A program made the translations under genes and the position numbers. Positions 21,113 to 30,043 of a DNA stretch of 64,000 nucleotides are shown here, one piece after another. The notes beneath the pieces were generated by a model. It did no database searches and was not told the DNA's origin. It saw nothing but the letters and a program-made list of their open reading frames with translations. Source of the stretch: Microbacterium salitolerans. Its GTDB lineage: Bacteria > Actinomycetota > Actinomycetes > Actinomycetales > Microbacteriaceae. Where the stretch lies: positions 186,001 through 250,000 of the forward strand of contig NZ_JAHKSH010000003.1 in the NCBI RefSeq assembly GCF_019720895.1, given 5' to 3'. Positions within the stretch are counted from its first letter, which is position 1. The number at the start of each line of letters is the position of its first letter.

Positions 21113-21758
21113 GGCGACACGGGTCGTCCTCGTCGACGACGACGCGCTCGTGCGCGCGGGGCTCACCATGATCCTCGGCGGCGACGCGGGTACGCACCTG
21201 GTGGGCGAGGCGGCGAACGGGCGCGAGGGCGTCGACCTGATCCGGCGCGAGCGTCCCGACGTCGCGCTCATGGACATCCGCATGCCGGTCATGGACGGTC
21301 TGGAGGCAGTGCGCGAGGTGGCGGCGAGCGGATCCGCGACGCGCGTGATCGTGCTGACGACGTTCGACACCGACGACATGGTGCTCGCGGCGCTGCGCGA
21401 TGGGGCAGCCGGCTTCCTGCTCAAGGACACCCCGCCCGCCGACCTCGTCGATGCCGTGCACCGTGTCGCGCGGGGCGAGCCGATGCTGTCGCCGAGCGTG
21501 ACGACGCAGCTCATCCATGCCGCGGTGCGCGGCCACGGCGCCGATTCGGACGCGCGGGAGCTTGAGGCATCTTTGACGGAGCGGGAGCGCGAGGTGGCGG
21601 TCGCGGTGGCACGGGGGATGAGCAACGCCGAGATCGCGAGCGAGCTGTTCATGGGCGTCGCGACGGTGAAGACCCACGTCGGGCACCTCTTCATGAAGCT
21701 GGACGCCGCCAACCGGGTGCAGCTCGCCCGCCGGGTCCACGACGCCGGCCTGCGGTGA
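21105..21758 (+). CDS. NarL/FixJ-family response regulator
   Basis: 217 aa from ATG 21105, preceded by GGAGGAGG at 21091-21098, which fixes the start. The receiver domain has acidic residues at 11-13 (VDDDALVR), phospho-acceptor Asp57 (VALMDIRMPVMDG) and the conserved Lys in FLLKDTPP. The C-terminal LuxR helix-turn-helix is SLTEREREVAVAVARGMSNA then EIASELFMGVATVKTHVGHL. It is translationally coupled to the kinase and forms a classical two-component system with it. Confidence 0.95.
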   Translation: MTEATRVVLVDDDALVRAGLTMILGGDAGTHLVGEAANGREGVDLIRRERPDVALMDIRMPVMDGLEAVREVAASGSATRVIVLTTFDTDDMVLAALRDGAAGFLLKDTPPADLVDAVHRVARGEPMLSPSVTTQLIHAAVRGHGADSDARELEASLTEREREVAVAVARGMSNAEIASELFMGVATVKTHVGHLFMKLDAANRVQLARRVHDAGLR

Positions 21759-21833
21759 TGTCCGCGCCGGCCGGCTGAGGCGCGGATCCGGTCTCGCACG
21801 CGGGTGGTCTGTTCCCGTGTCGGGGGTCCGGGA

Positions 21834-21839
21834 TACGTT
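21834..21839 (+). promoter_or_regulatory. Leaderless -10 element of the tricorn protease gene
   Basis: TACGTT is followed by 6 nt and ATG 21846. It selects this start over a frame-open region 14 codons longer. Confidence 0.55.
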
Positions 21840-21845
21840 GAGCGC

Positions 21846-24800
21846 ATGGCATCCGCGTATCTTCGATACCCGCACATCCACGACGATCTCGTCACCTTCA
21901 CCGCAGCAGACGACATCTGGATCGCGCCGCTCGAGGGGGGCCGTGCCTGGCGCCTCACCAGCGACCGCGCTCCCGTGCGTCAGCCCCGCTTCTCTCCCGA
22001 TGGATCCCAGATCGCGTTCGTCTCGCACCGGGACGGCCACCCCGAGCTCATGGTCGCGGGCGTCGCGTCGGGCGACGTGCGCCGGCTCACCTACTGGGGC
22101 GGGCAGGCGATGCTGCTGCTCGGGTGGACGTCGTCGGGCGACGTGCTCGTCGCATCGAACGCCGGCGAGGAGAACGGCCGCCACACGGTCGTGAAGTCCG
22201 TCGCCCTCGACGGGCGATCCGAGCGCCTCGACCACGGCATGGCGTCCGGACTCGCGGTCCGCTCCGATGGACGCACGGCCCTCTCGACGCCGTACAGCCG
22301 CCCGCCGGCGTGGTGGAAGCGCTATCGCGGCGGCACCGCCTCGCGCCTGTGGCTGCGCGACGGCGACGCCGCGTGGTCCCGCCTCCTCGGCCACGACGAG
22401 GCGTCGCTCGTCGACCCGATGTGGGTCGGCGACGCGTTGGTCTTCGTTTCCGATCGCGCCGCGCGGTTCCCCGATTCCGCCGGCGAGCAGGCCAACCTGT
22501 GGCTCTGGGAGACACCGGGCGAGGGCGAGCCGCGCCAGCTGACCTTCCAGACCGAGGCCGACGGATACGTCCGCGACGCGACGACCGACGGCACGCGCAT
22601 CTCCTGGCACAGCCGTGGGCGCATCCGCGTGCTCGACGCTCTCGACGCCGAGCCGCGCACGCTCGACGTCGTGCTGCCGGGCGTGCGGCCCGAGCCGATC
22701 GCGATGGATCCGTCCGAGAACCTCACCGACATCGCGCCAGACCACGGCGCCGACGGCAGCGTCGTCGCCTGGCGCGGCAAGGCGTTCTGGCTCACGCACC
22801 GCGACGGCCCCGCCCGCGCGCTCTCCGCCGACTCCGGCGTCCGCGTGCGCGAGCCCGTCGTGCTCGGCACCACGGGCAGAGCCGCCTACGTCACCGACGT
22901 CGAGGGCGAGGACGCGATCGAGATCGTCGCGCTCGACGGGTCCGACGACGCGCTGCCGATCCTCACGGGCCAGCTCGGCCGGGTCCTGCACCTTGCGTCC
23001 GATCCGAAGGGCCAGACGCTTGCGGCGATCTCGCACGACGGCTGGGTGCGTCTCATCGACGTCGAGGCCGGCTCCGCGCGCGACATCGCACGTTCGATGC
23101 AGGGCGAGGCGCTCGCGCCGCGCTTCTCGCCCGACGGCCGATATCTCGTGTGGTCGCAGCCGACCGACGGCGAGGGCGAGCTGCACGCGCTGTGGATCCT
23201 CGACATCGCGCACGACGACGAGCCCGTGCGCGTCACGACCGGGCAGTTCCACGACCACTCGCCCGACTTCACGCGCGACGGCAGGCACCTCGTCTTCCTC
23301 TCCAACCGCACGTTCGACCCGCAGTACAACGCGCAGGCGTTCGACCTGTCGTTCGCCGGGTCGACGCGTCCGTGGCTGCTGCCGCTGTCGGCGACCGATC
23401 CGGCGCCCTTCGGGCCGTCCTCCGGCGGCTGGCGCCTGTCGCAGGAGAAGAAGAACGGGACGTCGCGGAAGAAGCCCGTGGAGTGCCCCGACCTCGACGT
23501 CGAGGGCGCCGAGCAGCGCGTCGTCGCCTTCCCCGTGCCGTCGGCCGACTACCGCGATCTGCAGGCGACGACGGGCGGCGTCGCCTGGATCGCCGAAGGC
23601 AGCGACGTGGGCGTGCTCGGGTCGCGGCGCGCCGGCGTCCCCGGCGAGAAGCAGGCCAACCGCCTCGAGCGCTGGTCCTTCGAGGAGCGCGAGGCGTGGA
23701 CCGTCATCGACGGGCTCGACGAGTACGAGGTGTCCGGAGACGGCGACCGTGTCGTCGCGCGCGACGGGGCGGACGTCACGGTCACGCGGGTCACCCGCAA
23801 GGCCTCCGGCGAGGACGAGCCCGTGAAGGTCGACCTGTCGCGCCTGCGCTTCGAGCTGGACCCTGCCGCGGAGTGGCGACAGATGTTCGACGAGAACGCG
23901 CGCCTCATGCGCGACCACTTCTGGCGAGCCGACATGGACGGCGTCGACTGGGACGCGGCGACGGCCCGCTGGCGCGAAGTCGTCGGTCAGGCGCGCACAC
24001 ACGACGACCTCGTCGACATCATGTGGGAGCACGTGGGCGAGCTCAACACGTCGCACGCCTACGTTATGCCGGCCGCGCCGCTCGGTGATGCGTCGCGCAT
24101 GCTCGGCTTCCTCGGAGCCGACCTGTCGCCGGCGGAAGACGGCTGGCGCATCGACCGGATCCTCCCCGGCGAGTCGAGCGATCCCGGCGCGCGCTCGCCG
24201 CTGCGCCAGGCGGGCGTCGGGGCGATCGAGGGCGACGTCATCGTCGAGGTCGACGGCGGTCCCGTCGACCCGGCCTTCGGCCCCGGCGCCTCCCTGGCCG
24301 GCGCCGCCGGCAAGCCCGTCGAGATCACGCTGCGGCGCGGGGGCGACGACCGCCGCGTCGTCGTCGTCCCGCTGCCGGACGAGTCCGACCTGCGCTACCA
24401 GGACTGGGTGCGCTCGCGGCGCGAGTACGTCGCTCAGCACTCCGGCGGGCGCCTCGGCTACCTGCACGTGCCCGACATGCAGAGCCTCGGGTGGGCGCAG
24501 CTGCACCGCGACCTGCGCACGGCGTCGCAGGCCGAAGGGGTCATCGCCGACGTGCGCTACAACCGCGGCGGCCACACGAGCCAGCTCGTCATCGAGCGCC
24601 TGTCCTCACGCGTCATCGCCTGGAACCTGGCGCGCCACTACGACGACATGACGGCCGACCCGGATCGCGCGCGCCGCGGCCCCGTCGTGTTCGTCGCGAA
24701 CGAGTTCTCGGGATCCGACGGCGACATCGTCAACGCCCGCGCGCAGGAGCTGGGCCTCGGCCCGGTGGTCGGCGCCCGCACGTGGGGAGGCGTCGTCGGC

Positions 24801-25052
24801 ATCGACGGCCGCTTCGATCTCGTCGACGGGACGAAGGTCACGCAGCCGCGCTACGCGTACTGGCTCGGCGACAAGGAATGGGGGGTCGAGAACCACGGCG
24901 TCGACCCCGACATCGAGGTGATCCACGACCCGTCCGCGCTGTTCAGCGCGGCGGATCCGCAGCTCGACCGCGCGATCGACGAGGCCCTGTCGCGGCTCGA
25001 GTCCGCCCCGGCGGCGACGGCCCCGCCGGTCCCCGCGCCGAAGGTGCGCTGA
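21846..25052 (+). CDS. Tricorn protease homologue (S41 family peptidase)
   Basis: 1068 aa, the usual size of tricorn. The N-terminal half contains WD40/TolB-like propeller repeats (RQPRFSPDGSQIAFVSHRDG, LAPRFSPDGRYLVW, HSPDFTRDGRHLVFLSNRT). A C1 helical domain, a PDZ domain (about residues 760-840) and the S41 catalytic core follow, with the nucleophile Ser957 in EFSGSDGDIVNA. Tricorn degrades 6-20-residue peptides released by the proteasome or other proteases into di- to tetrapeptides in the cytoplasm. No signal peptide is present. It is monocistronic, with a leaderless start and a terminator shared with the convergent dipeptidyl-peptidase gene. Confidence 0.95.
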   Translation: MASAYLRYPHIHDDLVTFTAADDIWIAPLEGGRAWRLTSDRAPVRQPRFSPDGSQIAFVSHRDGHPELMVAGVASGDVRRLTYWGGQAMLLLGWTSSGDVLVASNAGEENGRHTVVKSVALDGRSERLDHGMASGLAVRSDGRTALSTPYSRPPAWWKRYRGGTASRLWLRDGDAAWSRLLGHDEASLVDPMWVGDALVFVSDRAARFPDSAGEQANLWLWETPGEGEPRQLTFQTEADGYVRDATTDGTRISWHSRGRIRVLDALDAEPRTLDVVLPGVRPEPIAMDPSENLTDIAPDHGADGSVVAWRGKAFWLTHRDGPARALSADSGVRVREPVVLGTTGRAAYVTDVEGEDAIEIVALDGSDDALPILTGQLGRVLHLASDPKGQTLAAISHDGWVRLIDVEAGSARDIARSMQGEALAPRFSPDGRYLVWSQPTDGEGELHALWILDIAHDDEPVRVTTGQFHDHSPDFTRDGRHLVFLSNRTFDPQYNAQAFDLSFAGSTRPWLLPLSATDPAPFGPSSGGWRLSQEKKNGTSRKKPVECPDLDVEGAEQRVVAFPVPSADYRDLQATTGGVAWIAEGSDVGVLGSRRAGVPGEKQANRLERWSFEEREAWTVIDGLDEYEVSGDGDRVVARDGADVTVTRVTRKASGEDEPVKVDLSRLRFELDPAAEWRQMFDENARLMRDHFWRADMDGVDWDAATARWREVVGQARTHDDLVDIMWEHVGELNTSHAYVMPAAPLGDASRMLGFLGADLSPAEDGWRIDRILPGESSDPGARSPLRQAGVGAIEGDVIVEVDGGPVDPAFGPGASLAGAAGKPVEITLRRGGDDRRVVVVPLPDESDLRYQDWVRSRREYVAQHSGGRLGYLHVPDMQSLGWAQLHRDLRTASQAEGVIADVRYNRGGHTSQLVIERLSSRVIAWNLARHYDDMTADPDRARRGPVVFVANEFSGSDGDIVNARAQELGLGPVVGARTWGGVVGIDGRFDLVDGTKVTQPRYAYWLGDKEWGVENHGVDPDIEVIHDPSALFSAADPQLDRAIDEALSRLESAPAATAPPVPAPKVR

Positions 25053-25057
25053 CGCCC

Positions 25058-25095
25058 GGAGGGCGGGAGATTCCGCACGGAATCCCCCGCCCTCC
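25058..25095. terminator. Bidirectional terminator
   Basis: GGAGGGCGGG (25058-25067) pairs with CCCGCCCTCC (25086-25095), with an inner ATTCC/GGAAT stem (70-74 with 79-83). It fills the 51-nt gap between converging protease genes. Confidence 0.75.
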
Positions 25096-25103
25096 GCTCC
25101 GCG

Positions 25104-27011
25104 TCAGGGCAGGAGCTGGATGTCGTTCGTCACGATCGAGTCGTCGATCTCGTCCGGCGACGGGACCAGCGACTGACCGGGCGCGAAGCTCGACATCGGG
25201 CCGACCACCGGGAGGTCGAGCGACGTCTGCTTCAGGTCGATCTCGTACTCGGAGGCGGCGCCGTCGAGCGTGACGGTCGCTCCGCGGTCGACGCCCATGA
25301 CGACGAGTCCGAGCTGGTGTCCGGCCGGCACGACGAGGTCGTTCGGCAGCATCTCGACGGTGACGCGCTGCGTGCCGCCGTCGAGTCGCGCCCAGCCGCG
25401 TCCGAGCACTTGATAGTCGGTCTCTCCGATGCTCCGCTCGACGTCGAAGTAGCAGGCGTCGTCGACGTCGCTCGACTCGCCCCAGCAGCTCTCGGTGTCG
25501 AGCGTCACCGCGCCGTCGTTCTGCGTCAGGACGCGATCGGCCGGGCCGTAGTCGACGAGCCCCACCGTGATCTGCCCCACGTCGGCGGAGGTCGTGACGG
25601 TCGTCGAGACCGATGCCGTGCCGGACAGGCGCAGGTCATCTCGCAGCACCCCGGTCGTGAACAGCAGGCGGTGCGGGTTCTCGCCGTCGGCGAGGGCCGT
25701 CCCGAACCGCTGCTGCCGGTCGTTCACCCAGGCGGCGGATCCCTGCCGCCCGCCCGCTCCGAGCGAGAGGGATCCGTTCGCCTTCGGCCGCAGCTTCGCG
25801 ACGCGGTCGACGATCGGCCAGGAATCGGACTCGGCCCACTCGTTCGGCGCGACCTCGACGTCCACCGCGGGCTCGTCGGACATGCCGTTCTCGATCCCCA
25901 TGAGCTCCTGGTCGAACCAGCGGTGCAGCGTGTCGACCCACATGTCGCGGTCGCTGTCGAAGGCGTCGACGTGGCCCAGCCTCGTCAGCAGCATCTTGCG
26001 GTCGACGTCGTTCTCGACGAGGAGCTCCCAGAAGCGGCTGACGTGGTGCATGTCGACGTTGGTGTCCTGCAGGCCGTGCATGATGAAGACCGACGCCTCG
26101 ATCTGCGAGGCGTCGCCGAGGGTGCCCTCGCGATAGTCGCGCTCGGCCCACCAGTCGGTGTACAGGCCGGTGTCGTCTGCCGCGTCGATGTCCATCTGGT
26201 CCCAGATCGCGGTGCAGTCCTGCGGCATCGTGCGGTTCCCGCCGACATACGACGAGAGCCACCGCGGGTATCCGTACGAGTACGGGATGTTCTGCGCGCG
26301 GTCGTAGTCGTACCACGACGAGATCGCGCTGATCGGCACGATGGTCTCGAGGCCGTCGGGCGCCATCGCGGCGACCCCGTTGGCGATCGTGCCGTCGTAC
26401 GACTTGCCGATCATGCCCGTCTTCCCGTTCGACCAGTCGGCGACGGCCGCGGATCCGTCGGCGTAGGTCGCCGTCGCGTTCCCGTTGAGCCAGTCGACGG
26501 CCGCCTTCGCCGAGAGGATGTCACTTGGGCCTCCCTGGTCGACGCACCCCGTCGAGCGCGACGTGCCCGCCATGTCGACGGAGACGTACGCGTAGCCGCG
26601 CGGCACGAAGTAGTTGTCGTAGTACAGCGGGGACTTCTCGATGACGCCGTTCTCGTCGTACGTCTTGCGCTCGGCCTCGTTGCCGCGGCCGCTCGTCGAG
26701 TAGTACGGGCTCGCATCCATGATGACGGGCACGTCGGCCGCGCCGTCGAGCTCGGCAGGACGCACGATGTCGAGGGCGATCTTCTCGCCGTCCCCGTCTC
26801 CGTCGAGATCGGGCGCGTCGACCCACACCGACTCCTTGACCGCCGAGTCGTAGTCGTATGCGACGGCGGTCGTGCCGTCGTCGCCGAGGACGTACGGATC
26901 CGGCTCCTCCGCCGCGATGGCCGGAACGACGGTCGTCGCGACGAGTGCTCCTGCGGCGACGATCGACAGCGCGCCGACGCGCGCCGATCTCTTCGTGAAC
27001 AGCGTTGTCAC
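25104..27011 (-). CDS. Secreted Xaa-Pro dipeptidyl-peptidase-like hydrolase (CocE/NonD, S15 family)
   Basis: 635 aa from GTG 27011, with AAGGAGA 5 nt before it. A signal peptide (KRSARVGALSIVAAGALVAT, cut after PAIAA) directs export. The catalytic alpha/beta-hydrolase domain has the nucleophile Ser204 in GMIGKSYDGTIANG, a likely acid/His in HGLQDTNVDMHH and RLGHVDAFD, and a C-terminal PepX_C jelly-roll domain from about residue 425. Family members cleave X-Pro dipeptides from peptides or hydrolyse esters such as cocaine; streptomycete relatives are annotated Xaa-Pro dipeptidyl-peptidase. It is likely to process extracellular peptides, and peptides from other proteases could be taken up afterwards (inference). 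Confidence 0.9.
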   Translation of the reverse strand: MTTLFTKRSARVGALSIVAAGALVATTVVPAIAAEEPDPYVLGDDGTTAVAYDYDSAVKESVWVDAPDLDGDGDGEKIALDIVRPAELDGAADVPVIMDASPYYSTSGRGNEAERKTYDENGVIEKSPLYYDNYFVPRGYAYVSVDMAGTSRSTGCVDQGGPSDILSAKAAVDWLNGNATATYADGSAAVADWSNGKTGMIGKSYDGTIANGVAAMAPDGLETIVPISAISSWYDYDRAQNIPYSYGYPRWLSSYVGGNRTMPQDCTAIWDQMDIDAADDTGLYTDWWAERDYREGTLGDASQIEASVFIMHGLQDTNVDMHHVSRFWELLVENDVDRKMLLTRLGHVDAFDSDRDMWVDTLHRWFDQELMGIENGMSDEPAVDVEVAPNEWAESDSWPIVDRVAKLRPKANGSLSLGAGGRQGSAAWVNDRQQRFGTALADGENPHRLLFTTGVLRDDLRLSGTASVSTTVTTSADVGQITVGLVDYGPADRVLTQNDGAVTLDTESCWGESSDVDDACYFDVERSIGETDYQVLGRGWARLDGGTQRVTVEMLPNDLVVPAGHQLGLVVMGVDRGATVTLDGAASEYEIDLKQTSLDLPVVGPMSSFAPGQSLVPSPDEIDDSIVTNDIQLLP

Positions 27012-27126
27012 AGTGTCTCCTTGTCGAGCTTCAGGACGCCGGACGGCGCACTGCCCCCGATTCGGAACATATCGGTTCGGCGTTGCCGGGTGGTTTCGAT
27101 CTTCCGTCGGGCCGACAGCAGCCGCG

Positions 27127-28287
27127 TCAGTTCACCGGGCTGTCGGCGATGCGGCGCTCGAACTCGTCGACGTCGTTCTCGCTGAGTCGTTCGGGCGCCT
27201 GGAACACCAGATCCAGTCCTTCGATCGGCTCGCCGGGGTCGACCGTGGCCTCCTCGGCGGCGCGGAAGTCGCCTGTCGGGTCGTTCGAGAGGTCGGTGAT
27301 GATCGCCCACATCAGGGTCGGCGACGGGCCGTACGCGCCGTCGCCGTCGATCTCGGAGGTGCCGTACTCCCAGACGGCCTGCGTCGCGGGGTCCGCGCTG
27401 CCGTAGAGCGCCTCGAGCGACGCCTCGTCCATGTTGCCGCCCTCGTTGAGCGGATACAGCGAGTAGTAGGCGCCGTCCGCGTAGAGCACCTCGTCGATCG
27501 TGCGCATCATCGCGGCCTTCTCTGTCGGATCCTGCACGGCCTGCTCCGTGCGCCACGTCGGCGCGATGTACCGCTGCAGCATCGATTCGCCGCCGTAGCC
27601 GTTGCGCTCGGGGCGCGCTTGCGCCTCGGAGATCTGCACCCACGTCACGCCGTACTCGGCCGACAGGCGGTCGCGGATCTCCTGCGACAGCTCGTCGATG
27701 CTCTGCTGCGTCTGCTCGAGGGAGCCGTGCGACAGGATCGCGTCGGGGTTCATGTCCTTGATGCCGGGGTAGGCGACGCGCTCGCGCTCCTCCGGCGTCA
27801 TCGTCCCGTCGTAGTCGCCCGTCACCGTCGAGACGAGGGCGCTCGTCGCCCCCATCGTGCCGATGTTGCAGACGAGGGCGATGGTCAGGGCTGCCCCGGC
27901 GAGCAGCCGCGCGCGTGGGACGAAGAGGGATCCGATCACGAGCGCCAGGATGATCAGCTGCACGACGAGCATCGTCGCGCTGACGAGCTGATGCCCCTCG
28001 CCGCTGACGAGCAAGCCCGTCATGACCAGCGCGAACACGATGACCGCCCCGAGGGCACCCCAGCCGAGCGGATGGGACGGCGCGGATCGACGCGGGCGGG
28101 AGGGCTGCGGCGCCGACGGCGCGAGCGGGATCCGCGTCGGATCGTCGGGGAAGCGGCGCTCGCCGCGGTACCCGCCCGGCGGAGGCAGGGGAGGGGCGCC
28201 GGCGTCGGCGGCGATGTAGTCGCGAGACATCCGGCGGTTCGCATGGGCGCGCGGATCGTGCGCCGGGGGCTGCGGTTCGGTCACCAT
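27127..28287 (-). CDS. Membrane protein of unknown function, last gene of the MoxR-VWA operon
   Basis: 386 aa from ATG 28287, overlapping the TPR gene by 7 nt. The N-terminal 75 residues are Pro/Arg-rich and probably disordered (PPLPPPGGYRGERRFP). Three membrane helices follow (WGALGAVIVFALVMTGLLVS, LVVQLIILALVIGSLFV, LLAGAALTIALVCNIGT). About 235 residues on the other side of the membrane then contain aromatic, acidic sequence (YGVTWVQISEAQARPERNGYGG). I do not recognise the outer domain. Its place at the end of a seven-gene operon with coupled starts suggests it works with the VWA proteins, perhaps as their client or outward-facing part (inference). Confidence 0.8.
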   Translation of the reverse strand: MVTEPQPPAHDPRAHANRRMSRDYIAADAGAPPLPPPGGYRGERRFPDDPTRIPLAPSAPQPSRPRRSAPSHPLGWGALGAVIVFALVMTGLLVSGEGHQLVSATMLVVQLIILALVIGSLFVPRARLLAGAALTIALVCNIGTMGATSALVSTVTGDYDGTMTPEERERVAYPGIKDMNPDAILSHGSLEQTQQSIDELSQEIRDRLSAEYGVTWVQISEAQARPERNGYGGESMLQRYIAPTWRTEQAVQDPTEKAAMMRTIDEVLYADGAYYSLYPLNEGGNMDEASLEALYGSADPATQAVWEYGTSEIDGDGAYGPSPTLMWAIITDLSNDPTGDFRAAEEATVDPGEPIEGLDLVFQAPERLSENDVDEFERRIADSPVN

Positions 28288-29048
28288 GGCCTGTCCACCC
28301 CGGGCTCTGCGCCGCCCTCCTGGCTCTCGTCGCGCTCGTCCCGCTCGCGCTGGCCATTCTGCAGCTTCTCCTCGATGTCCTCGAGGTCGCCCTCGCTCGG
28401 GCCCTTCTGCTCGTCCTGCTCCTCGGGAGACGGCTGCTCCTCGCCCTCGTCCTGCTGCTCCTCTTCCGGCTGCCCCTGCTGCTTCTGCGTCAGACGCTCC
28501 TCGAGCTGGTCGAGCGTCTCCTCGGGGTCGCGCTGCGGATCCGGCGACTGCTCCCGCGCCTCCTCGCTGCGGCACTCCTTCGGAGTGTCGAGCGTGATCT
28601 GCAGCGCCTCGCCGTAGAGCGCGGCGGCACCCGCGGGGTCGGCGGCGCGGGCCGCGTCGCCCATGCGCTCGATCGTGATCGCCAGGTTCGTGCGGACCGG
28701 GCAGACGTCGAGACCTGACGCGAGCGGCAGCGCGCGCTCGAACTCGGCGCGCGCCTCGGGCAGCTGCTCGTCGAGGCCGTATCCGACACCGAGGTCGTAG
28801 GGCGCCTTCCACGGCTCGAACCAGTTGAGGGGCTGCAGGTGCTGCGCGGCGGCGACCGTCTGCGGAGCGTCGCCGCGCACATACGCCTCGATCGACTGGT
28901 GCGCGAAGGCGTACATGGCGAGGATCTTCACGACGAGCGCGAGGGCGAGCAGCACGACGGGAGCGCTCACGAGAGCGATCCACAGGCGTGCCCGCTGCCG
29001 CTTCCTCGTGGCGTCGCGGAGGGCTGCCATCGGGTCGGGAGTCGTCAT
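28281..29048 (-). CDS. TPR-type membrane-anchored protein with acidic Gln/Glu tail (BatC/BatE-like)
   Basis: 255 aa from ATG 29048. One N-terminal membrane helix (IALVSAPVVLLALALVVKIL, about residues 20-45) is followed by helical repeats with the TPR feel (YDLGVGYGLDEQLPEARAEF, RTNLAITIERMGDAARAADP). The last 90 residues are extremely Glu/Gln-rich and probably disordered. Position between VWA genes and the last membrane protein matches the TPR protein of Bat/aerotolerance-type operons. Overlaps of 4 nt upstream and 7 nt downstream indicate coupled translation. Confidence 0.82.
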   Translation of the reverse strand: MTTPDPMAALRDATRKRQRARLWIALVSAPVVLLALALVVKILAMYAFAHQSIEAYVRGDAPQTVAAAQHLQPLNWFEPWKAPYDLGVGYGLDEQLPEARAEFERALPLASGLDVCPVRTNLAITIERMGDAARAADPAGAAALYGEALQITLDTPKECRSEEAREQSPDPQRDPEETLDQLEERLTQKQQGQPEEEQQDEGEEQPSPEEQDEQKGPSEGDLEDIEEKLQNGQRERDERDESQEGGAEPGVDRPW

Positions 29049-30043
29049 CGGGTCTCCTTCGCGGGGCGCGTGCTGCGGAGGGTCGCGCGCAGGCGGGCGG
29101 CGCCGAGCGCGACCTCCGACAGCAGCAGCGCTGAGACGACGATCGCGACGGCCCACGACAGCTCGGTGCGCGCACCGAGCGTCTCATCGCCCGTCACGGC
29201 GGTCGTCTCCTCGGGGGCGGCGGGGAGCGCGATGTCCGAGTCCGCCGTGCGGTGCGCGTAGGGGACACCGAGCTGATCCGCGATGGTCTCGAGCGACGCC
29301 TCGTCGATCGTCGACAGTGCGGTCTCACCCTCGTGCTGGATGTACGGCGGATCCTCCGTGCCGTCGCCGAACTCGGGCATCGGGCCGCCCTCCGCCGTGC
29401 CGTATCCGAGCACGGCGCCCCCGTCGATCCACTCGGCGGCCGGTGCGAACGACTCGGGCTCGCGGGCCGTCGTCTGCTCGCCGTCGCCGAGGTAGAACGC
29501 CATGCGCGCACGACCGTCGGCGTCGGGCCCCTCGGCGGCGGCCTGCACCGTCTCGGCGAGCAGGGGAGCGGCGAGCGCGATCGAGGATCCGGCCGCGTAC
29601 GCGGTCGCGGGCGGGGTCAGGACCTCGAGAGCCGACAGGACCGCGTTCTGGTCGGTCGTCAGCGGCAGCCTCTGCTGGGCCGAGTTGTCGAACGTGATCA
29701 GGGAGAACCGCGCGCCGGGGTACGCGTCGACGATCGCGCGTGCGTCCTGACGGACGCCCTCGAGTCGCGCCGCGTCGCCGGCCCAGTCCTCCGCGGTCAT
29801 GCTCGTCGTGCTGTCGACGACGAGGAAGACGTCGACGTTGGTCGTGACGGTCGCGGCGGATCCGTCGGGGATGCCGGGGCGCAGAGCGAGCACCCCGCAG
29901 GCGAGGACCAGGAGCACGCGCAGCGCCCACGTGGTGCGGGCGGCGACGGATCGCGCGCGTACGAGCGCCCAGATCGCGAGAGCGAGCACCGGCAGCACGA
30001 TGAGTGCGAGCAGCGCGGGGTGGAGGACGGGGAGGAGGCTCAT
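29045..30043 (-). CDS. VWA-domain membrane protein (BatB-like)
   Basis: 332 aa from ATG 30043. Two N-terminal helices (LLALIVLPVLALAIWALV, WALRVLLVLACGVLAL) precede a von Willebrand factor A domain, and a last helix lies near residue 300 (WAVAIVVSALLLSEVALG). The metal-ion-dependent adhesion site reads VVDSTTSMTAED, that is DxTxS with Thr in place of the first Ser, a conservative change. It starts inside the stop of the preceding VWA gene (4-nt overlap). In Bat-type systems the two VWA proteins pair at the membrane. Confidence 0.88.
   Translation of the reverse strand: MSLLPVLHPALLALIVLPVLALAIWALVRARSVAARTTWALRVLLVLACGVLALRPGIPDGSAATVTTNVDVFLVVDSTTSMTAEDWAGDAARLEGVRQDARAIVDAYPGARFSLITFDNSAQQRLPLTTDQNAVLSALEVLTPPATAYAAGSSIALAAPLLAETVQAAAEGPDADGRARMAFYLGDGEQTTAREPESFAPAAEWIDGGAVLGYGTAEGGPMPEFGDGTEDPPYIQHEGETALSTIDEASLETIADQLGVPYAHRTADSDIALPAAPEETTAVTGDETLGARTELSWAVAIVVSALLLSEVALGAARLRATLRSTRPAKETR

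Noticed and set aside
20637-24575. Very long open frame (over 1300 codons) antisense to the kinase, regulator and tricorn genes
   Set aside because: Composition is Arg/Val/Gly-rich without domains. Such antisense frames are a by-product of high GC third positions; the plus-strand genes have clear motifs.
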